From the NCBI RefSeq assembly GCF_029714945.1, contig NZ_CP121634.1, positions 2,315,001-2,379,000 on the forward strand: 64,000 nucleotides of DNA, given 5' to 3'. The position numbers were made by a program, and so were the translations under genes. Each line of letters opens with the position of its first letter. The first letter of the stretch is position 1. Positions 1 to 8,268 of this stretch are shown here, piece after piece. The notes under the pieces are model-generated. The model was not told the origin of the DNA and made no database searches. It was given only the letters and a program-made list of their open reading frames with translations. Source of the stretch: Bradyrhizobium sp. CIAT3101. Lineage in GTDB: Bacteria; Pseudomonadota; Alphaproteobacteria; Rhizobiales; Xanthobacteraceae.

Positions 1-451
1 GGAGGGTTTGGCGACCGATTTTGATACAACGCTGCGCGCTTGCCGCGACATTCATGCTGCATGCAGTCCACGCATCGCATTGCAGCAGGGGAAGCATTGC
101 AGCAGGGAAGATGAACGCGGCGCGCAAAGCATCGCCCTGCGAGCGTCATAAGTTCGCCGCTCGCAGATCGTCATGTTGCAGTGCCGGAGGGGACTCAGCC
201 CCGGTATTGCCCGGATGTGGCGAGCGAGTGACATTTTTTGGAAAAGAGCGAAGATAGATAGAGATTCGCACAAATTACAGGCAAGTGCCTGTTCGTAATT
301 CAGCGAGTGCCTACCTTGTACATTGCGTCGTGTCGGCACCCGGGTGTCCAATGAACGTCATGTGCTCACGCTGATTCGAAAAGCGGCCTGAGGAACGGTC
401 CAGTAACTGCTTTCGTTTCAGCTTGTAGCGGAACTCACGCGGAGAGGGATC
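1..451. other. Gene-free leader region upstream of prkA
   Basis: No reading frame here has a convincing start site or protein-like composition on either strand, so I call no gene. It holds a tandem pair of 17-bp units at 77-110 (unit GCATTGCAGCAGGGGAA, second copy slightly diverged). Near the right edge is the stress promoter listed separately. The left edge may contain the 3' flank of a gene lying outside the window. Confidence 0.5.
392..417 (+). promoter_or_regulatory. EcfG (general stress sigma factor) promoter for the prkA operon
   Basis: The sequence shows GGAAC at 392-396, exactly 17 bases, then CGTT at 414-417. This matches the known alphaproteobacterial EcfG consensus GGAAC-N16/17-CGTT. 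It lies about 35 bases before the prkA ATG, so the leader would be short, and a ribosome site GAGAGGG sits just before the ATG at 452. Inference: the three-gene operon belongs to the PhyR-EcfG general stress regulon. Confidence 0.75.
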
Positions 452-2395
452 ATGTACAACGATTCTCTATTCAACGCTTTCGCTCGGTCGTTCGAGGCGA
501 GAAGCCAGCACGACATGTCGATGGCGGAATATCTGGAATCGTGTCGAAGCGATCCCATGAAATACGCGAACGCGGCCGAACGGTTACTAGCGGCGATCGG
601 CGACCCTCAGACGATTGACACGGCCAAGGACCCACGCCTTGGCCGTATTTTTTTGAATCGCACCATCCGTACCTATCCGGCCTTCGCCGGCTTCTACGGC
701 ATGGAAGAAACCATCGAGCGCATCGTCGGTTTCTTCCGACATGCGGCGCAAGGTCTCGAAGAGCGCAAGCAGATCCTCTATCTGCTCGGACCGGTCGGTG
801 GCGGCAAATCCTCGCTCGCCGAGCGGCTGAAGTCGCTGATGGAAGTGCATCCGATCTACGTGCTCAAGGCCGGCGATGAACTCTCGCCGGTGTTCGAGAG
901 CCCGCTCAGCCTGTTCGATCCGGATAACCTCGGGCCGATGCTGGAAGAGAAGTACGGCATTCCGCGCCGGCGCCTTACCGGCCTGATGAGCCCGTGGTGC
1001 TACAAGCGGCTGGAAGCCTTCGGCGGCGACATCTCGCAATTCCGCGTCGCCAAGATCCAGCCCTCGCGGCTGCGCCAGATCGCAGTGTCCAAGACCGAGC
1101 CCGGTGACGAGAACAACCAGGACATCTCCTCGCTGGTCGGCAAGGTCGATATCCGCAAGCTCGAGACCTATGCGCAGAACGATCCCGACGCCTACAGCTA
1201 TTCCGGCGGCCTCAATCGCGCCAATCAGGGCGTGCTCGAGTTCGTTGAAATGTTCAAGGCACCGATCAAGATGCTGCACCCGTTGCTGACCGCAACGCAG
1301 GAAGGCAACTATATCGGCACCGAGAATATCGGCGCGATCCCGTTCACCGGCGTGATCCTCGCGCACTCCAACGAAGCGGAGTGGGCGAGCTTCAAGTCGA
1401 ACAAGAACAACGAAGCCTTCATCGACCGCATCTGCGTCATCAAGGTGCCGTACTGCCTGCGGGTCACCGAGGAGCAGAAGATCTACGAGAAGCTGATCCA
1501 GGGCTCCGAGCTCGCGGCCGCACCTTGCGCGCCATCGACCCTGGAAACGCTGGCGCGGTTCTCGGTGATGTCGCGTCTGCGCAAGCACGAGAACTCCACG
1601 CTGTTCGGCAAGATGCGGGTCTATGACGGCGAGAGCCTGAAGGAATCCGATCCGAAGGCGCGCAGCGTCCAGGAATATCGCGATGCCGCCGGCGTCGACG
1701 AAGGCATGGACGGCGTCTCCACCCGCTTCGCCTTCAAGATCCTGGCTGCGACCTTCAACCACGACCCGCAGGAAGTCGCCGCCGACGCCGTGCACCTGAT
1801 GTACGCGCTGGAGCAGTCGATCCGCCGGGAGCAGTTGCCCGAGGAAGTCGAGAAGCGCTATCTCGAATTCATCAAGGCGGATCTTGCGCCGCGCTACGCC
1901 GAGTTCATCGGCAACGAGATCCAGAAGGCGTATCTCGAATCCTACTCGGACTACGGCCAGAACCTGTTCGACCGCTATGTCGACTATGCGGATGCATGGA
2001 TCGAGGACCAGGACTTCAAGGATCCCGACACCGGCCAGCTGCTTGATCGCGAATTGTTGAACCAGGAACTGACGAAAATCGAGAAGCCGGCGGGCATCGC
2101 CAACCCCAAGGATTTCCGCAACGAGGTCGTCAAATTCTCGTTACGGTCCCGGGCGCAGAACGGCGGCAAGAACCCGACCTGGACCTCCTACGAGAAGATT
2201 CGCGATGTGATCGAAAAGCGGATATTCTCTCAGGTCGAGGACCTGCTTCCGGTCATCTCGTTCGGTTCGAAGAAGGACGGCGAGACGGAGAAGAAGCACG
2301 GCGAGTTTGTCGCACGCATGGTGGAGCGCGGCTACACCGAGCGTCAGGTTCGCCGACTGGTCGAGTGGTACATGCGTGTGAAGCAAGCCGGTTGA
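452..2395 (+). CDS. prkA: PrkA family serine protein kinase
   Basis: 647-residue cytoplasmic protein of the PrkA family, an AAA+-like ATPase domain followed by a C-terminal kinase-related domain. The Walker A loop is at residues 113-121 (GPVGGGKSS), inside the N-terminal PrkA AAA domain. Length equals the usual family length (about 640-650). The family phosphorylates protein substrates and takes part in stress and starvation responses (YeaG in E. coli, PrkA in Bacillus). It is first in an operon with yeaH (13-base gap) and spoVR, the conserved trio. The start follows GAGAGGG and lies just downstream of an EcfG promoter. The physiological substrate in rhizobia cannot be read from sequence. Confidence 0.96.
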   Translation: MYNDSLFNAFARSFEARSQHDMSMAEYLESCRSDPMKYANAAERLLAAIGDPQTIDTAKDPRLGRIFLNRTIRTYPAFAGFYGMEETIERIVGFFRHAAQGLEERKQILYLLGPVGGGKSSLAERLKSLMEVHPIYVLKAGDELSPVFESPLSLFDPDNLGPMLEEKYGIPRRRLTGLMSPWCYKRLEAFGGDISQFRVAKIQPSRLRQIAVSKTEPGDENNQDISSLVGKVDIRKLETYAQNDPDAYSYSGGLNRANQGVLEFVEMFKAPIKMLHPLLTATQEGNYIGTENIGAIPFTGVILAHSNEAEWASFKSNKNNEAFIDRICVIKVPYCLRVTEEQKIYEKLIQGSELAAAPCAPSTLETLARFSVMSRLRKHENSTLFGKMRVYDGESLKESDPKARSVQEYRDAAGVDEGMDGVSTRFAFKILAATFNHDPQEVAADAVHLMYALEQSIRREQLPEEVEKRYLEFIKADLAPRYAEFIGNEIQKAYLESYSDYGQNLFDRYVDYADAWIEDQDFKDPDTGQLLDRELLNQELTKIEKPAGIANPKDFRNEVVKFSLRSRAQNGGKNPTWTSYEKIRDVIEKRIFSQVEDLLPVISFGSKKDGETEKKHGEFVARMVERGYTERQVRRLVEWYMRVKQAG

Positions 2396-2408
2396 GGCGG
2401 ATGAGAAA

Positions 2409-3692
2409 GTGGCCATTCACATTATTGACAGGCGCCTGAATCCAGGCGGCAAGAGTCTTGAGAACCGCCAGCGGTTCTTGCGTCGGGCCAAATCCCTGGT
2501 GCAGGGCGCCGTCAAGAAGACCTCGCAGGAACGCGACATCAAGGACGTCCTGGAGGGTGGTGAGGTCACGATCCCGCTGGACGGCATGCACGAGCCGCGG
2601 TTCCGCCGTGAAGGCGGGACTCGCGACATGGTGCTGCCCGGCAACAAGAAGTTCATCGAGGGCGATTATCTGCAGCGCTCCGGCCAGGGCAGCGCCAAGG
2701 ATTCCGGCCCCGGCGAAGGCGACAGCGAAGACGCCTTCCGCTTCGTGCTGAGCCGCGACGAGTTCGTCGATCTCTTCCTCGACGATCTCGAACTGCCGGA
2801 TCTTGCCAAGCGCAAGATCGCGCAGACCGAGAGCGAAGGCATCCAGCGCGCCGGCTACACCACGTCAGGCTCGCCCGCCAACATCTCGGTCAGCCGCACC
2901 GTCAAGCTCGCGCTCGCCCGCCGCATCGCGCTCAGGCGTCCCAGCAAGGAAGAGATCGAAGCGCTGGAAACCGAGATCGCCGCATCGACCGACGAGGACG
3001 AGCGCGCGGAGCTCGTCGCCCGGCTCGAAAAACTCAAGGCGAAGACCAAGCGCATTCCCTTCATCGATCCGCTCGACATCCGCTACCGCCGCTACGAGAA
3101 GGTGCCCCGGCCGGTGGCGCAGGCCGTGATGTTCTGCCTGATGGACGTCTCCGGCTCGATGTCCGAGCACATGAAGGATCTGGCAAAGCGCTTCTACATG
3201 CTGCTCTACGTGTTCCTGAAGCGGCGCTACAAGCATGTCGAGATCGTCTTCATCCGCCACACCGACCGCGCCGAGGAGGTCGACGAGCAGACCTTCTTCT
3301 ACGGCCCGGCCTCCGGCGGCACACTGGTGTCCAGCGCGCTGCAGGCGATGCACGAGATCGTGCGCGAACGGTTCAGCCCGGCGGACTGGAACATCTATGC
3401 CGCCCAGGCTTCCGACGGCGACAATTCCTATTCCGACGGCGAGCTCACCGGCCTGCTGCTGACCGAGAAGATTCTCCCGGTCTGCCAGTTCTTCGCCTAT
3501 CTCGAGGTCGGGGAAGCCGGCGGCAGCGCCTTCGATCTCTCCGATTCCTCGCTCTGGACCCTCTACGAGCGCCTGCGCAACTCCGGCGCACCGCTCTCGA
3601 TGCGCAAGGTCAGCGAGCGCAGCGAGATCTTTCCGGTGTTCCACGATCTGTTCCAGCGCCGCGACACTGCTCAGGAGAAAGCCGCTCAATGA
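2409..3692 (+). CDS. yeaH: YeaH/YhbH family protein (DUF444, von Willebrand-like)
   Basis: 427-residue protein of the DUF444 (YeaH/YhbH) family, partner of PrkA in the conserved prkA-yeaH-spoVR cluster. It begins with a GTG codon at 2409, reading MAIHIIDRRLNPGGKS, the usual family N-terminus. A charged, Gly-rich segment spans roughly residues 75-115. A von Willebrand A-like domain starts near residue 238 with a metal-site motif DVSGS at 246-250. Its stop overlaps the spoVR start (ATGA), so the two are translationally coupled. Biochemical function is unknown; in E. coli YeaH works with the kinase YeaG in nitrogen-starvation and stationary-phase physiology. Confidence 0.94.
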   Translation: MAIHIIDRRLNPGGKSLENRQRFLRRAKSLVQGAVKKTSQERDIKDVLEGGEVTIPLDGMHEPRFRREGGTRDMVLPGNKKFIEGDYLQRSGQGSAKDSGPGEGDSEDAFRFVLSRDEFVDLFLDDLELPDLAKRKIAQTESEGIQRAGYTTSGSPANISVSRTVKLALARRIALRRPSKEEIEALETEIAASTDEDERAELVARLEKLKAKTKRIPFIDPLDIRYRRYEKVPRPVAQAVMFCLMDVSGSMSEHMKDLAKRFYMLLYVFLKRRYKHVEIVFIRHTDRAEEVDEQTFFYGPASGGTLVSSALQAMHEIVRERFSPADWNIYAAQASDGDNSYSDGELTGLLLTEKILPVCQFFAYLEVGEAGGSAFDLSDSSLWTLYERLRNSGAPLSMRKVSERSEIFPVFHDLFQRRDTAQEKAAQ

Positions 3693-5227
3693 CGGAACGC
3701 TTGTTCGAAGGCGCCGATTGGGATTTCCACACCTTGCAGCGCATCACCGATGCCTGCGAGGAGGTGGCGTTGAAGGATCTCGGGCTCGACGTCTACCCGA
3801 ACCAGATCGAGGTCATCACGGCCGAGCAGATGCTGGATGCCTATTCGTCCGTCGGCATGCCGCTGTTCTACAAGCACTGGTCGTTCGGCAAGCACTTCGC
3901 ATACCACGAGGCGTCCTACCGCAAGGGCCTGATGGGCCTCGCCTATGAGATCGTGATCAACTCCTCGCCCTGTATCTCCTACCTCATGGAGGAGAACACG
4001 GCGACGATGCAGACGCTGGTGATCGCGCACGCGGCCTTCGGCCATAACCACTTCTTCAAGAACAATTACCTGTTCAAGCAGTGGACCGATGCGGAGGGCA
4101 TTCTCGACTACCTGGATTTCGCCAAGAACTACGTCATGCAGTGCGAGGAGCGCTACGGCCGCACCGAGGTCGAGCGCACGCTGGATGCCGCGCATGCGCT
4201 GATGTCGCATGGCATCGATCGCTATCCCGGCAAGAAGCAGCTGGATCTGCGCGAAGAGGAGAAGCGGGCAGGGCGCCGCCGCCAGCACGAGGAGGAAGTC
4301 TTCAACGACCTCTGGCGCACCGTCCCCAAGGGCGCCTCGAAGGCTCGGACCGCGATCTCGCTCGAACGGCGCCGCAAGCTGCTCGGCCTGCCGCAGGAAA
4401 ACCTGCTCTACTTCCTGGAGAAGAGCGCGCCGCGCCTGGCGCCCTGGCAGCGCGAGCTCTTGCGCATCGTCCGCCACATCGCCCAATATTTCTATCCGCA
4501 GAGCCAGACCAAGGTGATGAACGAGGGGACGGCGACCTACGTCCACTATCGCATCATGACCCAGCTGCATCAGCAGGGCCGCATCACCGACGGCAATTTC
4601 CTCGAATTTTTGGGATCGCACACCAATGTGGTGTTCCAGCCCGAATTCGACGATCAGCGTTTCTCCGGCTTCAATCCCTATGCGCTCGGCTTTGCCATGA
4701 TGCAGGACATCGAGCGCATCGTCACCAGTCCGTCGGACGAGGACCGCGAATGGTTTCCTGACATCGCCGGCAAGAACGACGTGATGGGCGTGCTGCGCGA
4801 CGTCTGGGCCAATTACCGCGACGAAAGCTTCATCGGGCAGTTCCTGAGCCCGAAGCTGATGCGGCAATTCCGCATGTTCCACCTGCACGACGATCCCGAG
4901 GAGCGCGCCGGCATCCGCGTCGACGCCATCCACGACGAGCGCGGTTTCCGCCGCGTCCGCCGCGAGCTGGCCCGCCAGCACGACGTCGGCTACATCGACG
5001 CCAACATCGAGGTGGTGGATGTCGACCTCTCCGGTGACCGCCGGCTGATCCTGCATCATCGCGTCATCAAGGGCTCGCAGCTCAACGAGACCGATGCCAA
5101 GCGGGTGCTGCAGCACCTGGCCGATCTCTGGACCTACGACGTCGCGCTGATCGAGGTCGATGCCAGCGACAAGGTGCTGCGCGAATATGTCGTGAGCCCG
5201 CGCCCGATCGCGGCGGCGGTGGCGTAA
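3689..5227 (+). CDS. spoVR: SpoVR family protein
   Basis: 512-residue SpoVR family protein, about the normal length. The family is named for a Bacillus sporulation (cortex) gene but is widespread in non-spore-formers, where it almost always travels with prkA and yeaH, as here. The His/Glu-rich motifs of the family core are visible, including AHAAFGHNHFFKNN near residues 113-126 and the NEGTATYVHY segment near residues 277-286. No signal peptide or membrane segment. It starts inside the yeaH stop codon (4-base overlap) and is last in the operon; a palindromic repeat pair follows. The molecular role is not established. Confidence 0.95.
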   Translation: MTERLFEGADWDFHTLQRITDACEEVALKDLGLDVYPNQIEVITAEQMLDAYSSVGMPLFYKHWSFGKHFAYHEASYRKGLMGLAYEIVINSSPCISYLMEENTATMQTLVIAHAAFGHNHFFKNNYLFKQWTDAEGILDYLDFAKNYVMQCEERYGRTEVERTLDAAHALMSHGIDRYPGKKQLDLREEEKRAGRRRQHEEEVFNDLWRTVPKGASKARTAISLERRRKLLGLPQENLLYFLEKSAPRLAPWQRELLRIVRHIAQYFYPQSQTKVMNEGTATYVHYRIMTQLHQQGRITDGNFLEFLGSHTNVVFQPEFDDQRFSGFNPYALGFAMMQDIERIVTSPSDEDREWFPDIAGKNDVMGVLRDVWANYRDESFIGQFLSPKLMRQFRMFHLHDDPEERAGIRVDAIHDERGFRRVRRELARQHDVGYIDANIEVVDVDLSGDRRLILHHRVIKGSQLNETDAKRVLQHLADLWTYDVALIEVDASDKVLREYVVSPRPIAAAVA

Positions 5228-5265
5228 CGCCGCCGCAACTCCTGGCCGATAGCTCGCCCGCGGTC

Positions 5266-5397
5266 CATCCTTCGAGACGCCCGCCTTTGGCGGGCCCTCA
5301 GGATGAGGACGGAGTGGGTGGCAACTGTTTCGACAGCGGAGATGCTGATGAGCCTCATCCTGAGGAGACCGCGGAGCGGTCGTCTCGAAGGACGAGG
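5266..5397. repeat. Palindromic intergenic repeat, family 1, inverted pair
   Basis: Two units in opposite orientation: 5266-5308, from CATCCTTCGAGACG to CTCAGGATGAGG, and 5353-5397, from CCTCATCCTGAGGAG to TCTCGAAGGACGAGG. Each contains its own small GC-rich hairpin. The same family recurs at 18276-18392 and 25691-25816, always between genes. Placed between convergent genes (spoVR and the DUF1801 gene), the hairpins could stop transcription from both sides; that is inference. Confidence 0.75.
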
Positions 5398-5409
5398 CGC
5401 TTGCTCCGG

Positions 5410-5820
5410 CTACGCCGATCGCTTCTTCGCAGGCTTCTTCTTCGACGCGTTCAGCTCCACGGCCGCGCGGATCAGCGCCATCAACGCCTTCTCGTTGATC
5501 TCAGCGCCCTCGCCAATATCGATGGCGCGCCGCACATTGCCGTCGAGGCTGGAGTTGAACAGGCCGGCCGGATCATCCAGCGCCGCGCCTCTGGCAAAGG
5601 TCAGCTTCACGACGGCCTTGTAGGTCTCGCCGGTGCAGATGATGCCGTCGTGCTCCCACACGGGAACGCCGCGCCATTTCCATTCCTCGACCACGTCAGG
5701 ATCGGCTTCCCTGATCAGGCTGCGGATCCGCGCCAGCATTTCGCCGCGCCAGTCGCCGAGCTCCTTGATCCGGCCGTCGATCATCCCCGAGGGGTGACGG
5801 TCCGCTCGTGTCCTTCGCAC
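5410..5820 (-). CDS. DUF1801 domain protein, apparent 5' frameshift
   Basis: 136 residues as read from a GTG at 5820. The DUF1801 core (MIDGRIKELGDWRGEML onward, ATG at 5784) is complete, and the C-terminus is a Lys-rich tail. The GTG has no ribosome site. The natural start is probably the ATG at 5851, which overlaps the stop of the upstream gene as ATGA and reads MKKAVAAKKTSAKDTSGPSP before leaving this frame. One base too many in the C4 run (5791-5794, reverse strand) would explain the break: with three C the two frames join as GPSPSGMIDGR. It is either a sequencing error, a real frameshift, or a gene expressed from the internal ATG. DUF1801 proteins have no known enzymatic role; here it is last in an ArsR-AHSA1 operon. 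Confidence 0.7.
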   Translation of the reverse strand: MRRTRADRHPSGMIDGRIKELGDWRGEMLARIRSLIREADPDVVEEWKWRGVPVWEHDGIICTGETYKAVVKLTFARGAALDDPAGLFNSSLDGNVRRAIDIGEGAEINEKALMALIRAAVELNASKKKPAKKRSA

Positions 5821-5847
5821 TGGTCTTCTTTGCGGCCACCGCCTTTT

Positions 5848-6060
5848 TCATGACCGCGCCTCGCTGCGACGGCCAAGATAGGGCAGCGCGAACAGGTAAA
5901 GCCCGGTCGCCAGCAACGGAATCAGCGGCACGAAGGCCAGCAAGCCGATCCACGTCGCTTGAACCTGCATGGTCAGCGCGACGATGTTGGCGATCACGGC
6001 AAGCGTGAAGGCAAGCGACAGCCAGCGATGGATCTGTCGAATCCACATGTTCGAACGCAT
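5848..6060 (-). CDS. Small two-helix membrane protein
   Basis: 70-residue protein with two hydrophobic helices (about residues 14-34 and 38-60) separated by a short loop, and a basic C-terminus (GRRSEARS). The N-terminal MWIRQIHRW followed by a helix resembles the membrane anchors of PepSY-type proteins, but it is too short to assign. A good ribosome site (AGGAGA) precedes the ATG. It sits 38 bases after the AHSA1 gene and its stop overlaps the probable start of the DUF1801 gene, so it belongs to the ArsR operon. Function unknown. Confidence 0.8.
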   Translation of the reverse strand: MRSNMWIRQIHRWLSLAFTLAVIANIVALTMQVQATWIGLLAFVPLIPLLATGLYLFALPYLGRRSEARS

Positions 6061-6098
6061 TGAGGTCTCCTGTGAGAATGTTGGAAATGGACGCAGGG

Positions 6099-6530
6099 CT
6101 ATTCGGCCCGCGCCAGCAATTCGTCCAGCTTGGTGAAAAACTGCTTCCAGCCGGCATGCGCGCCGCCATAGGCCTGCTTCTGGCTGGGGCGGAAGCCCGC
6201 CTGCTCGACGCGCAGATGCGTGCCCGCGCCTTGCGGGGTGAGCGTGAAGGTCACCACGCTTTTGAGGTCGTAAGCCGCGTCCTCATGGGTGAAATTCCAG
6301 GTGTAGGCGAGAGAACGCTGCGGCTCGATGGCGAGCACCTCGCAATCCAGCACGCCGCCCCACTCGCCGCGCAGATTGAAGCGATGACCGACCGTCGGCT
6401 TGAAGTCGTTCTTCATCAGCCATTCCTCGATCAGATGCGGCTGCGTCAGCGCGCGCCACAGCCGCTCCGGCGGATAAGCGAATTCCCGCTCGATCACCAC
6501 GGAACGTGTTTCGGTCGCAGCCTCGGTCAT
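6099..6530 (-). CDS. SRPBCC/AHSA1 domain protein
   Basis: 143-residue cytoplasmic protein of the AHSA1 (activator of Hsp90 ATPase homologue 1-like) branch of the START/SRPBCC fold. Family signatures are the N-terminal EREFAYPPERLWRALTQPHLIEEWL and the C-terminal GWKQFFTKLDELL helix. Its start overlaps the stop of the ArsR gene by 4 bases, the common ArsR-AHSA1 arrangement in proteobacteria. These proteins are thought to bind small hydrophobic ligands; the ligand is unknown. Confidence 0.92.
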   Translation of the reverse strand: MTEAATETRSVVIEREFAYPPERLWRALTQPHLIEEWLMKNDFKPTVGHRFNLRGEWGGVLDCEVLAIEPQRSLAYTWNFTHEDAAYDLKSVVTFTLTPQGAGTHLRVEQAGFRPSQKQAYGGAHAGWKQFFTKLDELLARAE

Positions 6531-6862
6531 TGGTCCATCCTCTTCAGCAAATCGTCGAGCGCATCGAGCCGGTTCTGCCAGAAGCCCGCCATCTGGCTGG
6601 TCCAGTCGATCAGCGGATTGAGCGCGCCGGGCTGCGCGCTGTAATGGGTCTGGCGTCCTTCATGGCGATCGCGCACCAGGCCCGCCTGCTTCAGCGCGCC
6701 GAGATGTTTTGAGACCGCCGGCTGGGAAACGCCCGATCGCGCCGTCAGTGCCCCGACCGTCTGCTCGCCCTCGCGGCAGAGCCGCTCGAAGATCGCTCGC
6801 CGCGTCGGGTCGGCGAGCGTCCGGAACAGGAGATCGTGGGCGGCGGACATGCGGGAATCCAT
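6527..6862 (-). CDS. ArsR family winged-helix transcriptional regulator
   Basis: 111-residue ArsR/SmtB-type repressor with winged-helix residues at about 10-85 (recognition helix region SGVSQPAVSKHLGALKQAGLV). It lacks the Cys/His metal-binding pattern of classical ArsR and matches the metal-independent subgroup that precedes AHSA1 genes. The ATG at 6862 lies inside a long inverted repeat and has no ribosome site, so the mRNA may be leaderless; an alternative ATG is at 6847. It heads the operon ArsR-AHSA1-membrane protein-DUF1801 and probably represses itself. Confidence 0.92.
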   Translation of the reverse strand: MDSRMSAAHDLLFRTLADPTRRAIFERLCREGEQTVGALTARSGVSQPAVSKHLGALKQAGLVRDRHEGRQTHYSAQPGALNPLIDWTSQMAGFWQNRLDALDDLLKRMDQ

Positions 6863-6902
6863 AACTCGTAGGTTATGGATTAATTCATAACCGTAGAGTT
6901 AT
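6861..6902 (-). promoter_or_regulatory. 17-bp inverted-repeat operator at the arsR-type gene
   Basis: Left arm ATAACTCGTAGGTTATG (6861-6877) and right arm CATAACCGTAGAGTTAT (6886-6902) are near-perfect inverted repeats (15 of 17) with an 8-base spacer. The arm nearest the gene contains the start codon at 6860-6862. The AT-rich block stands out from the GC-rich surroundings. The likely reading is an autoregulatory ArsR operator overlapping the promoter and start. Confidence 0.7.
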
Positions 6903-6928
6903 GGATAAGTCAAGCGGGATTGACGGAG

Positions 6929-6944
6929 GGCGCGGGCTCGCGCC
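6929..6944 (-). terminator. GC hairpin immediately after the DsrE-like gene
   Basis: GGCGCG (6929-6934) and CGCGCC (6939-6944) form a 6-bp stem with a 4-base loop, abutting the stop codon of the DsrE gene. There is no T tract, so it is at best a weak or factor-assisted terminator separating the DsrE gene from the ArsR promoter. Confidence 0.3.
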
Positions 6945-7418
6945 TCACGGCCTCAGATACAGATACCCCTGCGACTGCAGCTCGGCCAACCGAACCACGC
7001 CGCCCTTTTCCGCACTCACGAAGCCCGGCAGCAGATCCGTCAGCGTGATGTTCTGCGCCTTCATGGTGTTTCCGCAGGCGGCGAGCTCGACGCCGTCCTT
7101 CGCAAAATTGCCGACCCGCCTGCTGACGTCAGGATTGGCCTGCGCCCAGTGGAAAGCCTTCAGTGCCGGCCCGTGGATGACAAGGGCAATCGTGACATGG
7201 TCGGGGCCGCCGACGCCGTCGATATGGTTCTGGATGTTGCCGAGCACGAAATTGACCTTGTCGGCGTCGGCGAGGTGATAGACGACCTTCAGCTTGTCCG
7301 ACTTGGCGGGTTCAGTCGCAGCTTTTTCAGCAGCCTTATCATCAGCCTTGGCGCGCGACGCGGCAAACGCTGCGCCCAGCGCCGAGACGGTGCTCCACAA
7401 GATGTTCCGGCGGTTCAT
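6945..7418 (-). CDS. Exported DsrE family protein
   Basis: 157 residues. An N-terminal signal with two arginines (MNRRNILWSTVSALGAAFAASRAKA) suggests Sec or Tat export to the periplasm. The mature part is a DsrE-like domain (KLKVVYHLADADKVNFVLGNIQNHI... to AACGNTMKAQNI), with a single conserved-type Cys in the ACGNTM motif. DsrE proteins carry sulfur or take part in sulfur relay, but many periplasmic members have no known role. A good ribosome site (GGGAGA) precedes the ATG. It follows the 7450-8073 gene by 31 bases and is probably co-transcribed with it. Confidence 0.9.
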   Translation of the reverse strand: MNRRNILWSTVSALGAAFAASRAKADDKAAEKAATEPAKSDKLKVVYHLADADKVNFVLGNIQNHIDGVGGPDHVTIALVIHGPALKAFHWAQANPDVSRRVGNFAKDGVELAACGNTMKAQNITLTDLLPGFVSAEKGGVVRLAELQSQGYLYLRP

Positions 7419-7449
7419 GACGATCTCCCACTACTTTGCCGGAGGCATA

Positions 7450-8073
7450 TCATTTGTGGCGAAGCGCGGCGAGTTCCTTGCGGTCGTATGCAAGCGCAGC
7501 ACACTCGCTGTTGTCGGTCCGCTCGAGGCGGAAAATCCCGTCATCGCTGCCGGCGACCAGGGTGCGATTGTCGTCGTCTTCAGTCGCCTTTTTGTGCTGC
7601 CAGATCCTGATGCTTTCGAGCCGCACGATGGCTGATTTGTCGTCCTTCGACAGCGCGATGCCGAGGCCGCCGCCCTCGCAATCGACGCCGCAGCCGAGGC
7701 GCACCTCGCTGCCGTCCTTGGTGAGCACGGTGTGGTGACAGGAGCCGCTGGAGTCGAAATCGCCGCTGCGGTGGCGGTACCGGAAGCCAATCCGGAACGA
7801 GTTGTGGAGCTGATTGTCCGCCTCAAAGGTCTCCGCCGACACCAGCAGCTTCATCGACGCAACCTTCTGCTTCGGATGCTGCGCCAGATGCTCGGCATCG
7901 TAGCGGCGGACAAAGCAGGCATAGGCCGTTTTGCCGGGTGTGCCTGCATACATGCGCGCATTGAAGGTTTCGGTCTCAGCCGGGGTGGCCTCGCGAAAGT
8001 CGTCGGCCCCCTCGGCCCGGGCGACGCCGATGAAGGCGACAAAGGCCAGCGGAAGGATGAGGGCAAGCTTCAT
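7450..8073 (-). CDS. Exported hypothetical protein
   Basis: 207 residues with a clear Sec signal peptide (cleavage after about residue 20, VARA-EG). The mature part has four cysteines (two in SGSCHHTV and GCGVDCEG), probably disulfide-forming in the periplasm, and reads like a small beta-rich domain. No family is recognised with certainty. It probably heads a two-gene unit with the DsrE-like gene downstream. Confidence 0.8.
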   Translation of the reverse strand: MKLALILPLAFVAFIGVARAEGADDFREATPAETETFNARMYAGTPGKTAYACFVRRYDAEHLAQHPKQKVASMKLLVSAETFEADNQLHNSFRIGFRYRHRSGDFDSSGSCHHTVLTKDGSEVRLGCGVDCEGGGLGIALSKDDKSAIVRLESIRIWQHKKATEDDDNRTLVAGSDDGIFRLERTDNSECAALAYDRKELAALRHK

Positions 8074-8268
8074 GATGACACCGGGGCTTCAGCCATGGAC
8101 GGCCCGCATCGCGCGGCGAGGGCCAACTGGCCGTTAGTCGCGAGCCGAACAGGGTGCGTTCAACTGCGCCTGCTGCGGGCAGCCTCGCGCAAGGTTCCAG
8201 GCTTAACCCTTGCAAGGGAGGGGTGCGGATAGACCCCGGGTTGTTGCAAATGGCTGGAGGCGATCGAA

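Noticed and set aside
587..1795. 402-codon open frame antisense to prkA
   Set aside because: GC-rich third-position shadow of prkA: no ribosome site, no family features, low-complexity Arg/Ala/His composition.
3686..5116. 476-codon open frame antisense to spoVR
   Set aside because: Mirror frame of a well-supported gene; its composition (His/Val/Ala/Asp-rich) is typical of GC-rich antisense shadows.
6929..6944. Strong intrinsic terminator after the DsrE gene
   Set aside because: The stem is only 6 bp with no T tract; kept only as a low-confidence hairpin.
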